Source: Pinus tabuliformis (lineage: Eukaryota; Streptophyta; Pinopsida; Pinales; Pinaceae). Taken from it: a stretch of 64,000 nt of DNA. Below are positions 45,232 through 54,947 of the stretch, one piece after another. Every line of letters starts with the position of its first letter. Position 1 is the stretch's first letter. The stretch spans positions 450,492,014 to 450,556,013 of the forward strand of contig CM062810.1 of NCBI GenBank assembly GCA_031772625.1. Direction: 5' to 3'. The notes beneath the pieces are model-generated. The model had not been told where the DNA came from, did not search any database, and was given only the letters and a program-made list of their open reading frames with translations. The position numbers and the translations under genes are program-made.

Positions 45232-46269
45232 TTATTCCTCTTCACAATCTATGTAGAATAATTTCTTCTCAGCACACTTATGACCTTTAGTGTATTTGCT
45301 ATCACAACTGTAACAAAGCCCTTTTGCTCTTTTGTCTTCCAATTTTTGTGGTGTCAACCTTATAGGTTGTGGGTGACTAGGGGCAACAACACTTCCGTCT
45401 TTATAGTTGTGAGTGGTATGCTTCCTGGTTGCCATAATTTTGCTTTCCATTTTTCTTGCTAATCTGAATGCCTTCTCTAATGAATCAGGTTCCCAAAGGC
45501 AAACATCATGTTGGATATTATCCTTTAAAGACCCTATGAACACATCAATCCTATGCTCCTCTGGAATATCTTTTACCCTTATGTTCAATTTTTGGAACTC
45601 CTCAATGTGCTCCATTATTGAACCCTTTTGTTTGAGACTTATCAATTGGCTAAAAAAAGTGTTACTTTTTGTATCCTCATAATGTGATATCAATTCTTCC
45701 ATAAAAATTGCCCAAGTGATAATTTTTTTACGAGAGCAAAGCCATTGATACCACACAAATGTATTTGGTTCCAAATATAAAGTTGCCATAGGTACCTTTT
45801 GTGTATTTTTCACATTATTGAGATCAAAGAATTGCTCCATATGTAATATCCATGTTGCGGGATCCTTGCCATCAAACTTCCTCATATTTATTTTTGGAAT
45901 ATGGTGGGTATTCAATCCAAAATTAGAGTCTATGGAATCATGATTAACATTTCTTTTGCTCTCATCATGAGTTTCCTTTACTACCCTTTCACCCTTAGTG
46001 ACCCTTTCTTGTAGCAACTTCTTCAATTCTTCCATGTCTGTCTTCAAATCTATCTTCAAATCATCCATCTTAGCTTCTATGCCTTTCTTTAAACCATCCA
46101 TCTTAGCTTCTACATCTTTCTTTAAACCATCCATCTTAGATTTTGTTCCTTTTTGTGCAAGTGATACTTGTTGCACTTGGTCTCGTAATTTTGCTATATC
46201 ATGTTGCATTTCTTCCTCTTCTTCATAAGTCATGCTAGAGCTTTCAGGTTGCTTACTAGGTGTTTGCAT
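45232..46269 (-). CDS. gag: G3 gag
   Basis: 345 open codons from a good Met. The N-terminus has three tandem 11-residue repeats (KMDGLKKDVEA, KMDGLKKGIEA, KMDDLKIDLKT) forming a likely coiled coil. The capsid-like middle includes WILHMEQFFDL, ISHYEDTKSNTFFSQLISLK and SLKDNIQHDVCLWEPDSLE. The zinc knuckle CYSCDSKYTKGHKC, of the chromovirus gypsy pattern, lies near the end. It ends in CEEE followed by a stop. Gag forms the particle and packages the RNA. Confidence 0.9.
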   Translation of the reverse strand: MQTPSKQPESSSMTYEEEEEMQHDIAKLRDQVQQVSLAQKGTKSKMDGLKKDVEAKMDGLKKGIEAKMDDLKIDLKTDMEELKKLLQERVTKGERVVKETHDESKRNVNHDSIDSNFGLNTHHIPKINMRKFDGKDPATWILHMEQFFDLNNVKNTQKVPMATLYLEPNTFVWYQWLCSRKKIITWAIFMEELISHYEDTKSNTFFSQLISLKQKGSIMEHIEEFQKLNIRVKDIPEEHRIDVFIGSLKDNIQHDVCLWEPDSLEKAFRLARKMESKIMATRKHTTHNYKDGSVVAPSHPQPIRLTPQKLEDKRAKGLCYSCDSKYTKGHKCAEKKLFYIDCEEE

Positions 46270-46944
46270 TTTCTTTCCTCAGGGCATCAATTACCGATAA
46301 TAATGCTTTACTATGCCCTTTGAATTCCTTCAAACCAAGCTTACGCAAAGAATTTAAAAAAAAACACTACACACCTTTTTTCACTTTGTAGAAGTCTGAT
46401 ATTGAATCTGATGTATCTCTGTAATTTCGAATCATCCAGTTCTAAAATTGTGACCTGTAGTAGCCTTCTGTGTCCTCTTTCCAATGCCACTAGTCTGATC
46501 CAAATTAGATTCTCCAAGAAATAGTTATGCACAATCTCCTGCAGTGACCTGATTATAGACTAGTTCAGTAGAGCAAACTTGTATGAAGTGCCACGTGTCA
46601 CTATTGCGACCTTTGACTTTGAATAATATATACAAGAAAACTAAAATCCTTCCTCTTTCTGTAACTTCTTACAAAATTTCAATCCGATGCTCAGAAAGAA
46701 AGTTATGACGATTTTCCCCAGGTCACCTGTTTGGAATGTAATTCAGGAGTCTGCAAAAAGACCAACTTCCTCAAATCATATCTCCGCAAATATAGCGCGA
46801 AAAGCTATTAAATTTGGACCCTAGGTTCAGGGTGATTTCTTCTCAAATGGGTTTTTTTTTCAACTTTTGAAACGTTGCAGAAAAAAGGTTATATCGAAAA
46901 TGCCACGATGACCTGTTTGGAGCAGCAAAACCCTAGAATCCAAA
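46270..46944 (-). other. G3 leader
   Basis: Non-coding between PBS and gag. It contains one copy of a roughly 190-bp unit (CTTCCTCAAATCATATCTCC and downstream) that occurs twice in the G2 leader (47390-47800). The G5 leader matches it on the opposite strand. Confidence 0.7.
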
Positions 46945-46956
46945 GCTCTGATACCA
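46945..46956 (-). promoter_or_regulatory. G3 primer-binding site
   Basis: The minus strand reads TGGTATCAGAGC, a perfect match to the initiator Met-tRNA primer site, two bases inside the LTR. Confidence 0.9.
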
Positions 46957-46958
46957 AA

Positions 46959-47281
46959 TGTTATGGAACCAGCTCAAGAAAAGATAGATCAACGCCTTAG
47001 AATTCAGCCTCTTTGAGGGGGAAACTTCCTTTACATTACATAAATGAACAATTCTTGGATGATTCAAATGACAAAACTTCCTTTCTATATATAGGAGTCT
47101 AAGGAGTCACAATATAATCCAGTCGACCTAACAATAATAATATAAAGCCACAAAAATAACAATAGAGGGATTCTATGGGGCACAGTAATAACAATATGGG
47201 GCAATAGGGGCACAACAATATTAATAAGGGGTATAACTACAATAGTAATGGGGTAATCACTAGTATTATAGGGACCCAACA
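46959..47281 (-). repeat. G3 5' LTR
   Basis: 323 bp, TGTTATGGAACC to GGGACCCAACA, near-identical to 41443-41775. Confidence 0.95.
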
Positions 47282-47803
47282 CAACCTTAGGACCTAAAAC
47301 CGATACACAGAAAACTAAAGTCCGTCTTCTTTCTGTAACTTCTTACAAAATTTCAATTTGATGCTGAGAGAGAAAGTTATGATGATTTTCTCAAGGTCAC
47401 GTGTTTAGGATGTAATTTGGGAGCCTATAGAAACCCTAAATGTCTCAGATTATATCTCCGAAAATATAGCGAGAGAAGATCTGAAATTTAGACCAAGATT
47501 AACGAAGATTTCCTTTCAAATGGGTTTTAATTTCATAGTCTAAACCTTTGTAGGACAAATATTATAGCGAAAATTCCACGACGACCTTTTTGAGATGAAA
47601 TTATGGAGCTTGCAAAAACCCTAACTTCCTCAGATCATATCTCTGAAAAAATAGCGAGACAAGATCTCAAATTTGGACACGACGTTCAGACTGATTTCTT
47701 CTCAAATGGGTTTTTGTTTTACCTTCTGAAACTTCGTAGAAACAATGTTATGGCGAAAATTCCACGATGTCCTGTTTGGAGCAGCGAAACCCTAGAATCC
47801 ACA
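47282..47803 (-). other. G2 leader, right part
   Basis: It continues the leader interrupted by G3 at 41442. Two tandem copies of a roughly 194-bp unit are present (around 47390-47585 and 47586-47780). No coding sequence. Confidence 0.75.
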
Positions 47804-47815
47804 ACTCTGATACCA
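47804..47815 (-). promoter_or_regulatory. G2 primer-binding site
   Basis: The minus strand reads TGGTATCAGAGT, one change from the Met-tRNA primer site, two bases from the LTR. Confidence 0.8.
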
Positions 47816-47817
47816 AA

Positions 47818-47974
47818 TGTTATGAAGCTAGCTCACAAAAGGATAGAAAAGATAGATCAACGCCTATGAAATAAACCTCTTCGAGGGGGAAAACTCCTTT
47901 ACATTACACAAATGGACAGTTCTTATATGATACTAATGACAAGACCTCCTTTCTATATATAGGAGTCTAAGGGG
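47818..47974 (-). repeat. G2 5' LTR, inner part
   Basis: Starts TGTTATGAAGCTAGC and breaks at AGGGG (47974), where C1 begins. The rest of the LTR is at 53946-54126. Confidence 0.9.
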
Positions 47975-48413
47975 TGTAGGAATTTACAGGGTAAGTTCCT
48001 TAGATAGAACGCCAAAGGACACCGCTCACAAACAGATCACAGATCAATACACTAGTATTGTTAACGTGGTTAAAACCCTCAAAGAGGGAAACAATCCACA
48101 GCCTAAGCCAATGTAGCCACTTTAGGCAATTTATTAATAAAAGAATGAAAAAATTACATAAGCTTCTCTCATGAAAGGTTACCCTACAAATGACCCTCCA
48201 TGCTCTTTAAATAGAGATCATGGACCAATCGGGTGTTAAGCCATGGATCAAGTGTTGGTAATACCGAGGAGAGAATGAACCGTCGAATCACTACATATCG
48301 TGACTGTCGGATTGTAAGTTACAAAAGTACATAGTAAAGAAACACACTTTACCTAACTCTATACTTGACCAAGTTATACTTAACTACTTCCTATGTGTCG
48401 GAATATCCTAACA
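47975..48413 (-). repeat. C1 3' LTR
   Basis: 439 bp. The minus strand starts TGTTAGGATATTCC, with a TCTATTTAAAGAGC TATA-like element (complement near 48203-48216). The polypurine tract complement TCCCCCCTTAAG follows at 48414. Confidence 0.95.
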
Positions 48414-48479
48414 TCCCCCCTTAAGAACAACTTGGGATATGATTGAAGGATGTACAAAGATGACACAATAGGAGAAGGA

Positions 48480-49058
48480 AGGAGGCACTAGAGCCTATCC
48501 CCCCTTAGTGACAACTTCCTGAACTCCAACCATAAATTGAAGTTTAGTAAACTTCGCCTCTATGAGAGCCTTTGTAAAGATGTCTGCAACTTGATCGTCT
48601 GTTGAACAATATTTCACTTCAAGAACATGGTCATGAATGAGATTTTTGATGAAGTGCATGTGTAGTTCAATGTGTTTATTACGCTGATGTTGGACTGGAT
48701 CTTTTCATAGTTGAATGGCACTTTGATTATCGCACTAAAGTGTAGTCGGATGCTGCTGCTAAAAGCCAAACTCTGACAGGATCTGACGAAGCCACAAGGC
48801 TTCCTTACTAGCTTATACAGCACCACGATACTCTGCTTCTGTTGAAGAAAGAGAAATGGCACCTTGTTTCTTGCAAGCCCATGTAATAGGTCCTTAACCA
48901 AGAGTGAACACATAACCTACAATAGACTTCCGATCATCAGGGTCACCAACCCAATCGGAATCAGTGAAACCAACCAATAGAGGAGATGCTTCGGCACTAT
49001 AATGAATCCCAAACTGAACTGTACCTCAAACATAATGAAGTATTCTTTTAGTTGCTTT
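48480..49058 (-). pseudogene. C1 RNase H region
   Basis: Downstream of RT on the minus strand, broken by frameshifts. The expected position, the continuing similarity to copia RNase H (a DSDWVGDPDD-like segment near 48940, encoded out of the main frame) and the polypurine tract immediately after place it as RNase H. Several stops are present. Confidence 0.65.
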
Positions 49059-49769
49059 CTAATGACTTTTATGTGGGTTTTGCATAAATCGAGCAACAAG
49101 GCCAACAACAAAGGAAAGGTCAGGACGAGTATGGGTCAGATACAAAAGTTTTCCTACAAGTTGACGGTATAAGGTAGCATTAACTTCAGGTGAAGTACAA
49201 GTGACTGAAAGTTTGGCAACAGACTGAAAGGGAGGAGGGGCTGGCTTACAGTCTTCCATGTGAAAATGGCGTACAATATCACAGGCATACTTGGACTGGG
49301 AAAGGGAAATACCTTCCTTGGATTGCAAGACTTGAAGACCAAGAAAATAATGTAAGTGTCCTAAGTCTGTCATTTCAAACTTCTCTTTAAGGCTGGAATT
49401 CACATGGTTTATAAGGTTGGGATCACTAGCAGTAAGGATAAGATCATCAACATAAAGAACAAGAATGATAAGGGACTTGCCCACTTTCTTGGTGTAGACA
49501 GTATTGTCAGAATGACACCTGGAAAAGCCAATTTCTAAAAGAAACCTATCCATTTTGGCATACCAAGCTCGAGGGGCTTGCTTGAGACCATAAAGGGATT
49601 TCTTAAGCCGACATACAAGGCTAGAGTTTGTTTGTATAAAGCCAGTAGTTTGTTCCATATAGATTTCTTCATGCAAGTCCCCATGTAAGAAGGTATATTT
49701 AACATCCATCTGATGGACTTCCCATTTGAAAGAGGCAACAAGGGAAAGAAAAATGTGGATAGAGTTCAT
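49059..49769 (-). CDS. pol: C1 reverse transcriptase
   Basis: 236 open codons. Motifs in order: HQMDVKYTFLHGDLHEEIYM, CRLKKSLYGLKQAPRAWYAK, catalytic LYVDDLILTASD, EMTDLGHLHYFLGLQV, LLYLTHTRPDLSFVVG and RFMQNPHKSH. The YVDD core is intact. The upstream RT start (WDLVPLPKG-like) lies at 49770-49980 in another frame, so a frameshift separates it from the integrase-RT linker. Confidence 0.9.
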   Translation of the reverse strand: MNSIHIFLSLVASFKWEVHQMDVKYTFLHGDLHEEIYMEQTTGFIQTNSSLVCRLKKSLYGLKQAPRAWYAKMDRFLLEIGFSRCHSDNTVYTKKVGKSLIILVLYVDDLILTASDPNLINHVNSSLKEKFEMTDLGHLHYFLGLQVLQSKEGISLSQSKYACDIVRHFHMEDCKPAPPPFQSVAKLSVTCTSPEVNATLYRQLVGKLLYLTHTRPDLSFVVGLVARFMQNPHKSH

Positions 49770-50468
49770 TTTGGCAACAGGGGAGAAGGTTTTAGTGTAG
49801 TCAATGCCTTCAACTTGTGAAAAGCCCTTAGCAACAAGACGAGATTTATGTTTATCAACTTTCCCATCTGGTCCATACTTGGTTCTGTAAACCCATTTGC
49901 ATCTAACAAGTTTTCGTCCCTTTGGTAGAGGAACAAGATCCCATGTATCATTTTACAATAATGAACGATATTCTTCATTCATAGCTGCTTCCCAATCTAG
50001 ATGGCCTAAAGCTTCTACAAAGGTGTCAGGATCGTAATTCGCTGAAGCTTGAGCTAGTAAAGAAGAGGCTCTATCGAACTAAGAACGTGTACGTCGCTGA
50101 TCTGTAGGATCACTGGCAAGATCACCTGCTGCATCCTGAGTAGCACGGACCCATTTTGGAAGCTGAAGAGCTAAAGGAGGATCCTGAGAGGGTGGGGGAG
50201 GATTGTCATCCTCGCTTTCATCATCTGAAGAAGAAATATTTTCAAAAGTAGAATAGATAGAAAGAGGTGGCACATCCGCCAAACTAGGCTCATAGGCCGA
50301 TATATTTTCAGCAAACTTTACATCTCTTCTAATGATAACATTTTTGGACTTAAGTGGAATAAGTCTATATCCTTTGACATCTTCAGAATATCCAACAAAA
50401 ATACATTTTTCACTCTTAGGTTATAAAGATTTATGTTTCTCATCTGGAATATGGGTCCATGCTTCACT
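49770..50468 (-). pseudogene. C1 integrase-RT linker and RT N-terminus
   Basis: It contains an acidic, Pro-rich linker (SSDDESEDDNPPPPSQDPP, in 50079-50282) usual between copia integrase and RT. At 49766-49978 lies the degraded RT start, where KALTTLKPSPLLPK is an out-of-frame reading. At least two frame breaks. Confidence 0.65.
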
Positions 50469-51173
50469 TCAAAAAACACGAAAGTGACTTACATTTGGTT
50501 TAATTGAGCTCCATGCTTCTTCTGGAGTGATACTCTTTAAAACCTTAGTAGGAGTGTGATTTATTATGTAATTTGCACAGTTAATTGCTTCTGCCCAAAA
50601 ATTAAGACTAAGTCCTTTAGATTGAAGCATAAAATTAGCCATTTCCTTTAAGGTGTGATTCTTCCTTTCAGCTACACCATTTTGTTGTGGAGTATATGGA
50701 ACAATATGTTGCATTTGAGTTCCATTCTCAGTGCAAAAGTTGATGAATTTTTTGTTAACATATTCTCCGCCAGTATCAGATCTTAGCTTAAGAATTTGAT
50801 GTCCAGATTGTTTTTCAACAATGGCCTTAAAGGCCAAGAACATGTTAAATACTTCACTCTTGAGTTTTAAGAAGTATACCCAAGTGCGTCTGGAGAAATC
50901 ATCAATGAAATTTAAGAAATACATGTAGCCAGAGAATGAAACAACTGGAAGTGGACCACATAAATCACTATGCACAAGCTGTAAAGGGGTTGAGGCGTGC
51001 CAAGAGGCACGTTTTTCAAAACTATCCCAATGATATTTTCCGAGTACACATTCGAAACAAACACCATCTTTGCAAGATACCATTGGAAGACCTGTCACCA
51101 TATTTTCTTTACATAGATTCTGAAGGGAGAGATAGTTTAAGTGACCAAATCGCTCATGCCAAAGTTTGCTCAC
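50469..51173 (-). CDS. pol: C1 integrase
   Basis: 234 open codons: the pre-integrase zinc region LWHERFGHLNYLSLQNL with CFECVLGK, and catalytic residues Asp in VHSDLCGPLP, Asp in LRSDTGGEYV and Glu in NGVAERKNHTL. The end PNVSHFRVFG is the usual start of the integrase C-terminus. All three catalytic acids are present. The integrase inserts the cDNA and makes the 5-bp duplication. Confidence 0.9.
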   Translation of the reverse strand: MSKLWHERFGHLNYLSLQNLCKENMVTGLPMVSCKDGVCFECVLGKYHWDSFEKRASWHASTPLQLVHSDLCGPLPVVSFSGYMYFLNFIDDFSRRTWVYFLKLKSEVFNMFLAFKAIVEKQSGHQILKLRSDTGGEYVNKKFINFCTENGTQMQHIVPYTPQQNGVAERKNHTLKEMANFMLQSKGLSLNFWAEAINCANYIINHTPTKVLKSITPEEAWSSIKPNVSHFRVF

Positions 51174-51445
51174 TTCATCGTTATGAGCAACAAATACCGA
51201 GGGAATATTTGATGACCCAAAGTTGTTAAACTTATAGAACCTTGTAGAATCATTAGCAATGCCAATAGCTAAAATCTGTCTAGGATCTCTTAGGTCCTTA
51301 ATTACAACATCGTGAGGTGAAAATTCAATGATTTTACCTTCACCTGAATGAGTTATCTGATATACAGATAGAAGGTTGTAGGATAAGGTTGGAACACATA
51401 ATACATCATTAAATTGACCATTGTCTATATGAACAGTTCCAGTCC

Positions 51446-51790
51446 CTACAACACTAAGAGATCTATCATCACCAACATATATATTTTGGTGTTACAATCA
51501 TTTAAAGAAGAAAACATGGTTGTGTTTTTGGCCATGTGATAAGAAGCTCCAAAATCAATGAGCCACTCATGAGAATGAGAAGAAGAAGATACATTTAGTG
51601 CATAGCCATACCGAGATGCTTGACAACCACATGCAGAAAGTGTTATTCCTAAAGATGAAGTTGAAGTTGAAGAGTACTCCAAATGGATGTTATGCTTCTT
51701 CATTGTTGCTTCCAAGGCTTCCATCTTCTTAAAGCATTTGGATTCTAAGTGGCCATCTCGATTACAAAAGTGGCAATGTCTATCAATCTT
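51446..51790 (-). pseudogene. C1 gag zinc knuckle and protease
   Basis: A CCHC knuckle CHFCNRDGHLESKC (about 51735-51780) leads into MEALEATMKK. The protease region follows, with WLIDFGASYHMAKNTTMF, where the active-site triad is DFG instead of DSG. The frame is shifted relative to the gag frame at 51745-52506, the shift lying near 51925. It stops at 51446, before the integrase region. Confidence 0.8.
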
Positions 51791-52506
51791 CTTCCCTTTG
51801 TTTTTATTTGCCTTATCATTTTGTTGAAATGGATTTTCATTTTGAGACTGGAATTGCTTATGACCCTTGTTTGGTTTAGGACCATTCCTTTTAGGATACG
51901 ACTTCTTAGGTTCTTTGAATTTGGTTGCTGCTGAGAAGCTAAGGCTTTCTTAGAAGAGTTTTCAAGCTTAAGAAGACCAAGATGTAAGAGTTTTTCTTGT
52001 TCTCTTATTAAAGAATCACAAAAGGAATCAAAGGAAGGGGACTTGTAGGCTTTTCCTTGAGAAATGAATGCTTCTCTTGTAGAATGGAAGGTGGAAACAA
52101 ACACAGAGTAGGCTAGTCCCAACTTAGTAAGAATGGAATAGATAAGGTTACTATCTTCTTTCTTAACCTTAACACCTTCCAAGAGAAGTCTAAGGGTCTT
52201 GAACTTGGACAAAAAATCTTCAATGGAAGAAAAATTATTGGGGTCCAATGTAAGCAACTCATTTTCAAGTTGATGGGCTCTAAGTTCTTTTTTAATTCCA
52301 AAAACTTTAGTGATATGTTTAATTGCTTCATCAGGAGTATCAAGTTCTGCAATATGGAATCTAAGATCTAGAGAAATAGACATCCCTATCAACCCACATG
52401 CTTGATCTTGCCTATTTTCCCATTTAGCTGCCTTATCTTCATCTTTCAGTTTGGTTTCTTGGCCTGAGGCTATTTTGTAAATACCTTTACTTCTAAGTAA
52501 ATCCAT
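51745..52506 (-). CDS. gag: C1 gag
   Basis: 253 open codons of copia-type gag (UBN2/retrotran_gag_2-like pattern): AAKWENRQDQACGLIGMSIS, IKHITKVFGIKKELRAHQLE, LDPNNFSSIEDFLSKFKTLR and FISQGKAYKSPSFDSFCDSL. The last 50 or so codons are in the wrong frame: the zinc knuckle is in the neighbouring frame after a shift near 51925. A short N-terminal part lies upstream without a clear Met. Confidence 0.82.
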   Translation of the reverse strand: MDLLRSKGIYKIASGQETKLKDEDKAAKWENRQDQACGLIGMSISLDLRFHIAELDTPDEAIKHITKVFGIKKELRAHQLENELLTLDPNNFSSIEDFLSKFKTLRLLLEGVKVKKEDSNLIYSILTKLGLAYSVFVSTFHSTREAFISQGKAYKSPSFDSFCDSLIREQEKLLHLGLLKLENSSKKALASQQQPNSKNLRSRILKGMVLNQTRVISNSSLKMKIHFNKMIRQIKTKGRRLIDIATFVIEMAT

Positions 52507-53494
52507 AATGTAGGATCACCATTGGAAGTAGTTGTTGTTGTCAAGAATAACCTGGCATGGAATTTCCATTTTAACAAAACCTGAAGCTATAGATGTTGAA
52601 ACTAAGTGTTACAATGGAAAGATTTCGAAAAATTAGGTTTATTAAAAAAAAATGGCTCTGAAAACAGCTTCCGGATGAAGAAGTTATAGCTTTTTGAAGA
52701 AAAGTTGTTGAAGATGTCGACGAAGTGCGGGAATGTGCGGAAATGAAGAAAAAAATCCCCCCCCTTTCCAAACTTAATCTAATAAAGTAGCTTTGTACCA
52801 AGAAGGATTTGAACTCAAGACCTCTATTCTCATAAAGTAGCTTTGGACCAAGTAAGCTAGATTAAAAGGTTAGTAATTTTTGGAAAAGAGGAAGGGGTTT
52901 TTTTTTTTTAATCATTGACGCTTTGGGTTGCGTGCTTACTTGAGAAAGCTATTTTTTCCCTACAAAACAAAAAACACAAAACCCAACACAGACATACAAA
53001 AAAAACAAACCTTACGGCTTGAAGTTAGCTTTAGCCTGAAACTAAATATTTTCATCAATGTTTCTGGTTTTCCGAGATCACACTAAGGTGCGATGGAAAA
53101 GAGCATAAGCATGAGATAAATCCTTCCTTTCTGTTTCTGATTTGCTAGATCGCACAGAGTCGTGGGGTAAAGAGCATATGCAGAAATGAAAGGTATAGAT
53201 CCGGTAATTAAAAAACAAAGAGCTAAATAAACTGAAATAAACAGAGAGAAAATAACTAAAAAACTGCAAATAAACATTGTATACCTCCAGATCCTAAAAA
53301 TGACGTAGCTAGGACTACCAGAAACCTTTTCGCGTGAAACAAAAGGGGTTCCTCACTGGAACAGATGCTCCTAACACAATAGAGCAGTCCTCTCAGCCCG
53401 AAAGTAGTCATAAATAGTAGATCTAGGAAACAGCAATTGGATGCAGTTCTATTGGCTTCAGATTTGGATCACCAATGGATGCGGCCCTCAAATA
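52507..53494 (-). other. C1 leader
   Basis: Non-coding, 990 bp between gag and PBS. Contains a T-run (52901-52911) and two copies of ATAAAGTAGCTTTG (52784 and 52831) flanking a tRNA-B-box-like GGATTTGAACTCAAGACC. Confidence 0.65.
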
Positions 53495-53506
53495 GCTCTG
53501 ATACCA
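53495..53506 (-). promoter_or_regulatory. C1 primer-binding site
   Basis: The minus strand reads TGGTATCAGAGC immediately after the LTR end TTCCTACA. Confidence 0.93.
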
Positions 53507-53945
53507 TGTAGGAATTTATAGGGTAAGTCCCTTAGAAAGAACACCAAAGGACACAACTTAAAAACAAATCACAGATCAATACACCTGTATTGTTGACGTG
53601 GTTAAAACCCTCAAAGTGGGAAACAGCCCACAGCTTGAGCCAATGCAGCCACTTCAAGCAATTTATTAATAAAAGAATGAAAAATTTACATAAGCTTCTC
53701 TCATGAAAAGTTTCCCTACAAATGACCCTCCATGCTCTTTAAATAGAGATCATGGACCAATCAGGTGTTAAGCCACAGATCAAGTGTCAGTAATACCGAC
53801 GAGAGAATGAACCGTCGGATCACTACATATCGTGGCCTTCAGATTGTAAGTTACAAAAGTACATAGTAAAGAAACACACTTTACCTAACTCTATAATAGA
53901 CCAAGTTATACTTAACTACTTCCTATGTGTCAGAATATCCTAACA
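53507..53945 (-). repeat. C1 5' LTR
   Basis: 439 bp, near-identical to 47975-48413. Confidence 0.95.
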
Positions 53946-54126
53946 AGGGATCATAATATAATCAGAGCCGACATAACAATAATAATGTAAGGGCACAATA
54001 ATAACAATAGTGGGCTTCTATGGGGCACAATAATAACAATTTAGGGACTACATGGGCATAACAATATAATAATGGGGTTGTACTAATAACAATAAGGGGT
54101 TACACTAGTAGTATAGGGACCTAACA
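53946..54126 (-). repeat. G2 5' LTR, outer part
   Basis: Resumes at GGGATCATAATATAATCAG after C1 and ends GGACCTAACA; matches 39228-39397 of the 3' LTR. Confidence 0.9.
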
Positions 54127-54947
54127 AGGTCTTTCATTTCAAACTTAGAGGCTAGCTTCCTCTTACATTCGATCATCATAGGCTCACTACCTATCAAAAA
54201 TGGATCATCAACATACAAAACAAAAATCAATGGCATAATTTGGATTACCTTGAAGTAGAGGTTGGGATCAACATTGCTTCTTGTGAATCCCAACTTTACT
54301 AAGTAGTTGTCAATATGTGCATACCAAGCTCAGGGATCTTGCTTCAAACCATACAATGCCTTCTTCAACCTGCACACATGTGTTTTCTGGTCTTCCACTT
54401 CAAATCCTTGTGGTTGTTCAACATATACCTCTTCCTATAACATGCCATGGAGGAAGGCAGTCTTTACATCCATCTGATGAAGAGTCCATCCCTGACTTGC
54501 AGCAAGGGAAACTATAGAGCGGATGGTTGTATATCGAGCTACAGGAGAAAATATGTCATCATAATATTCTCCCTCTTTCTGAGAGAAGCCACAAGCCACA
54601 AACCTTGCTTTATATTTCTCGATGTTGCCATCACTTCCATGCTTGATTTTAAACAACCATTTTGAAGTCACAACAGACTTCCCTTTTGGTCTAGGTACAA
54701 TATCCCAGACATCATTTTTCATAATTGATTCATATTCTTCAACCATAGCATCCTTCCAAACTTGTTCTTTTATTGCTTCTTCGAATGAGGATGGTTTGAC
54801 ATGAATCATAGTACTCATTGCAGCAACATATCCCTGATACCTGCAAGGTTGTTTCCTCTCTGAATGATCTACGGATGGGGACATTCCTTTTAGTATCCTG
54901 TAAAGTGTCGCAGAGCCATGGTGATCTCTTCTTAGAGGGAGGATCAC
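54127..54947 (-). pseudogene. C2 reverse transcriptase, first part
   Basis: Minus strand: SFEEAIKEQVWKDAMVEEYE, the NDVWDIVPRPKGKSVVTSKW block, FVACGFSQKEGEYYDDIFSP, GWTLHQMDVKTAFLHGML (followed by a stop), CRLKKALYGLKQDP with a stop in AWYAHID context, and the catalytic FVLYVDDPFLIGSEP. It ends at KFEMKDL, where G2 interrupts, and resumes at 39097. At least two stops make it inactive. Confidence 0.88.

Larger units (their letters stand above)
41443..47281 (-). mobile_element. Chromovirus G3 (Ty3/gypsy, Reina-like), nearly complete
   Basis: LTRs at 41443-41775 (333 bp) and 46959-47281 (323 bp) differ by about ten substitutions and a 10-bp indel. Flanks CAATC and CAACC form a near-perfect target duplication, and the sequence on both sides is the G2 leader. 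Complete domain order: gag, protease, RT, RNase H, integrase, chromodomain. Short LTRs, 5.8-kb size and the C-terminal chromodomain suggest the Reina group, which is inference. Confidence 0.95.
47975..53945 (-). mobile_element. Ty1/copia retrotransposon C1 (nested in the G2 LTR)
   Basis: Two LTRs of identical length, 439 bp (47975-48413 and 53507-53945), with TGTAGGAA/TTCCTACA and TGTTAGG/CCTAACA ends. A perfect Met-tRNA primer site and a TAAGGGGGGA polypurine tract are present. Flanks AGGGG (47970-47974) and AGGGA (53946-53950) form a target duplication with one mismatch inside the G2 LTR. The domain order gag, protease, integrase, RT, RNase H is the copia order. A few frameshifts interrupt it. 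Confidence 0.95.
39098..54126 (-). mobile_element. Chromovirus G2, internally rearranged, containing G3 and C1
   Basis: The 3' LTR (39098-39397) and split 5' LTR (47818-47974 plus 53946-54126) share TGTTATGAA...ACCTAACA ends. Flanks AGGCC (39093-39097) and AGGTC (54127-54131) form a target duplication with one mismatch. The body holds gag, a triplicated segment, an integrase end, RNase H and a chromodomain. The RT core, the protease active site and the integrase core are missing. G3 lies in its leader and C1 in its 5' LTR. Confidence 0.92.

Noticed and set aside
52780..52860. tRNA or SINE in the C1 leader
   Set aside because: Only a B-box-like string between two short direct repeats; no A box or cloverleaf could be drawn.
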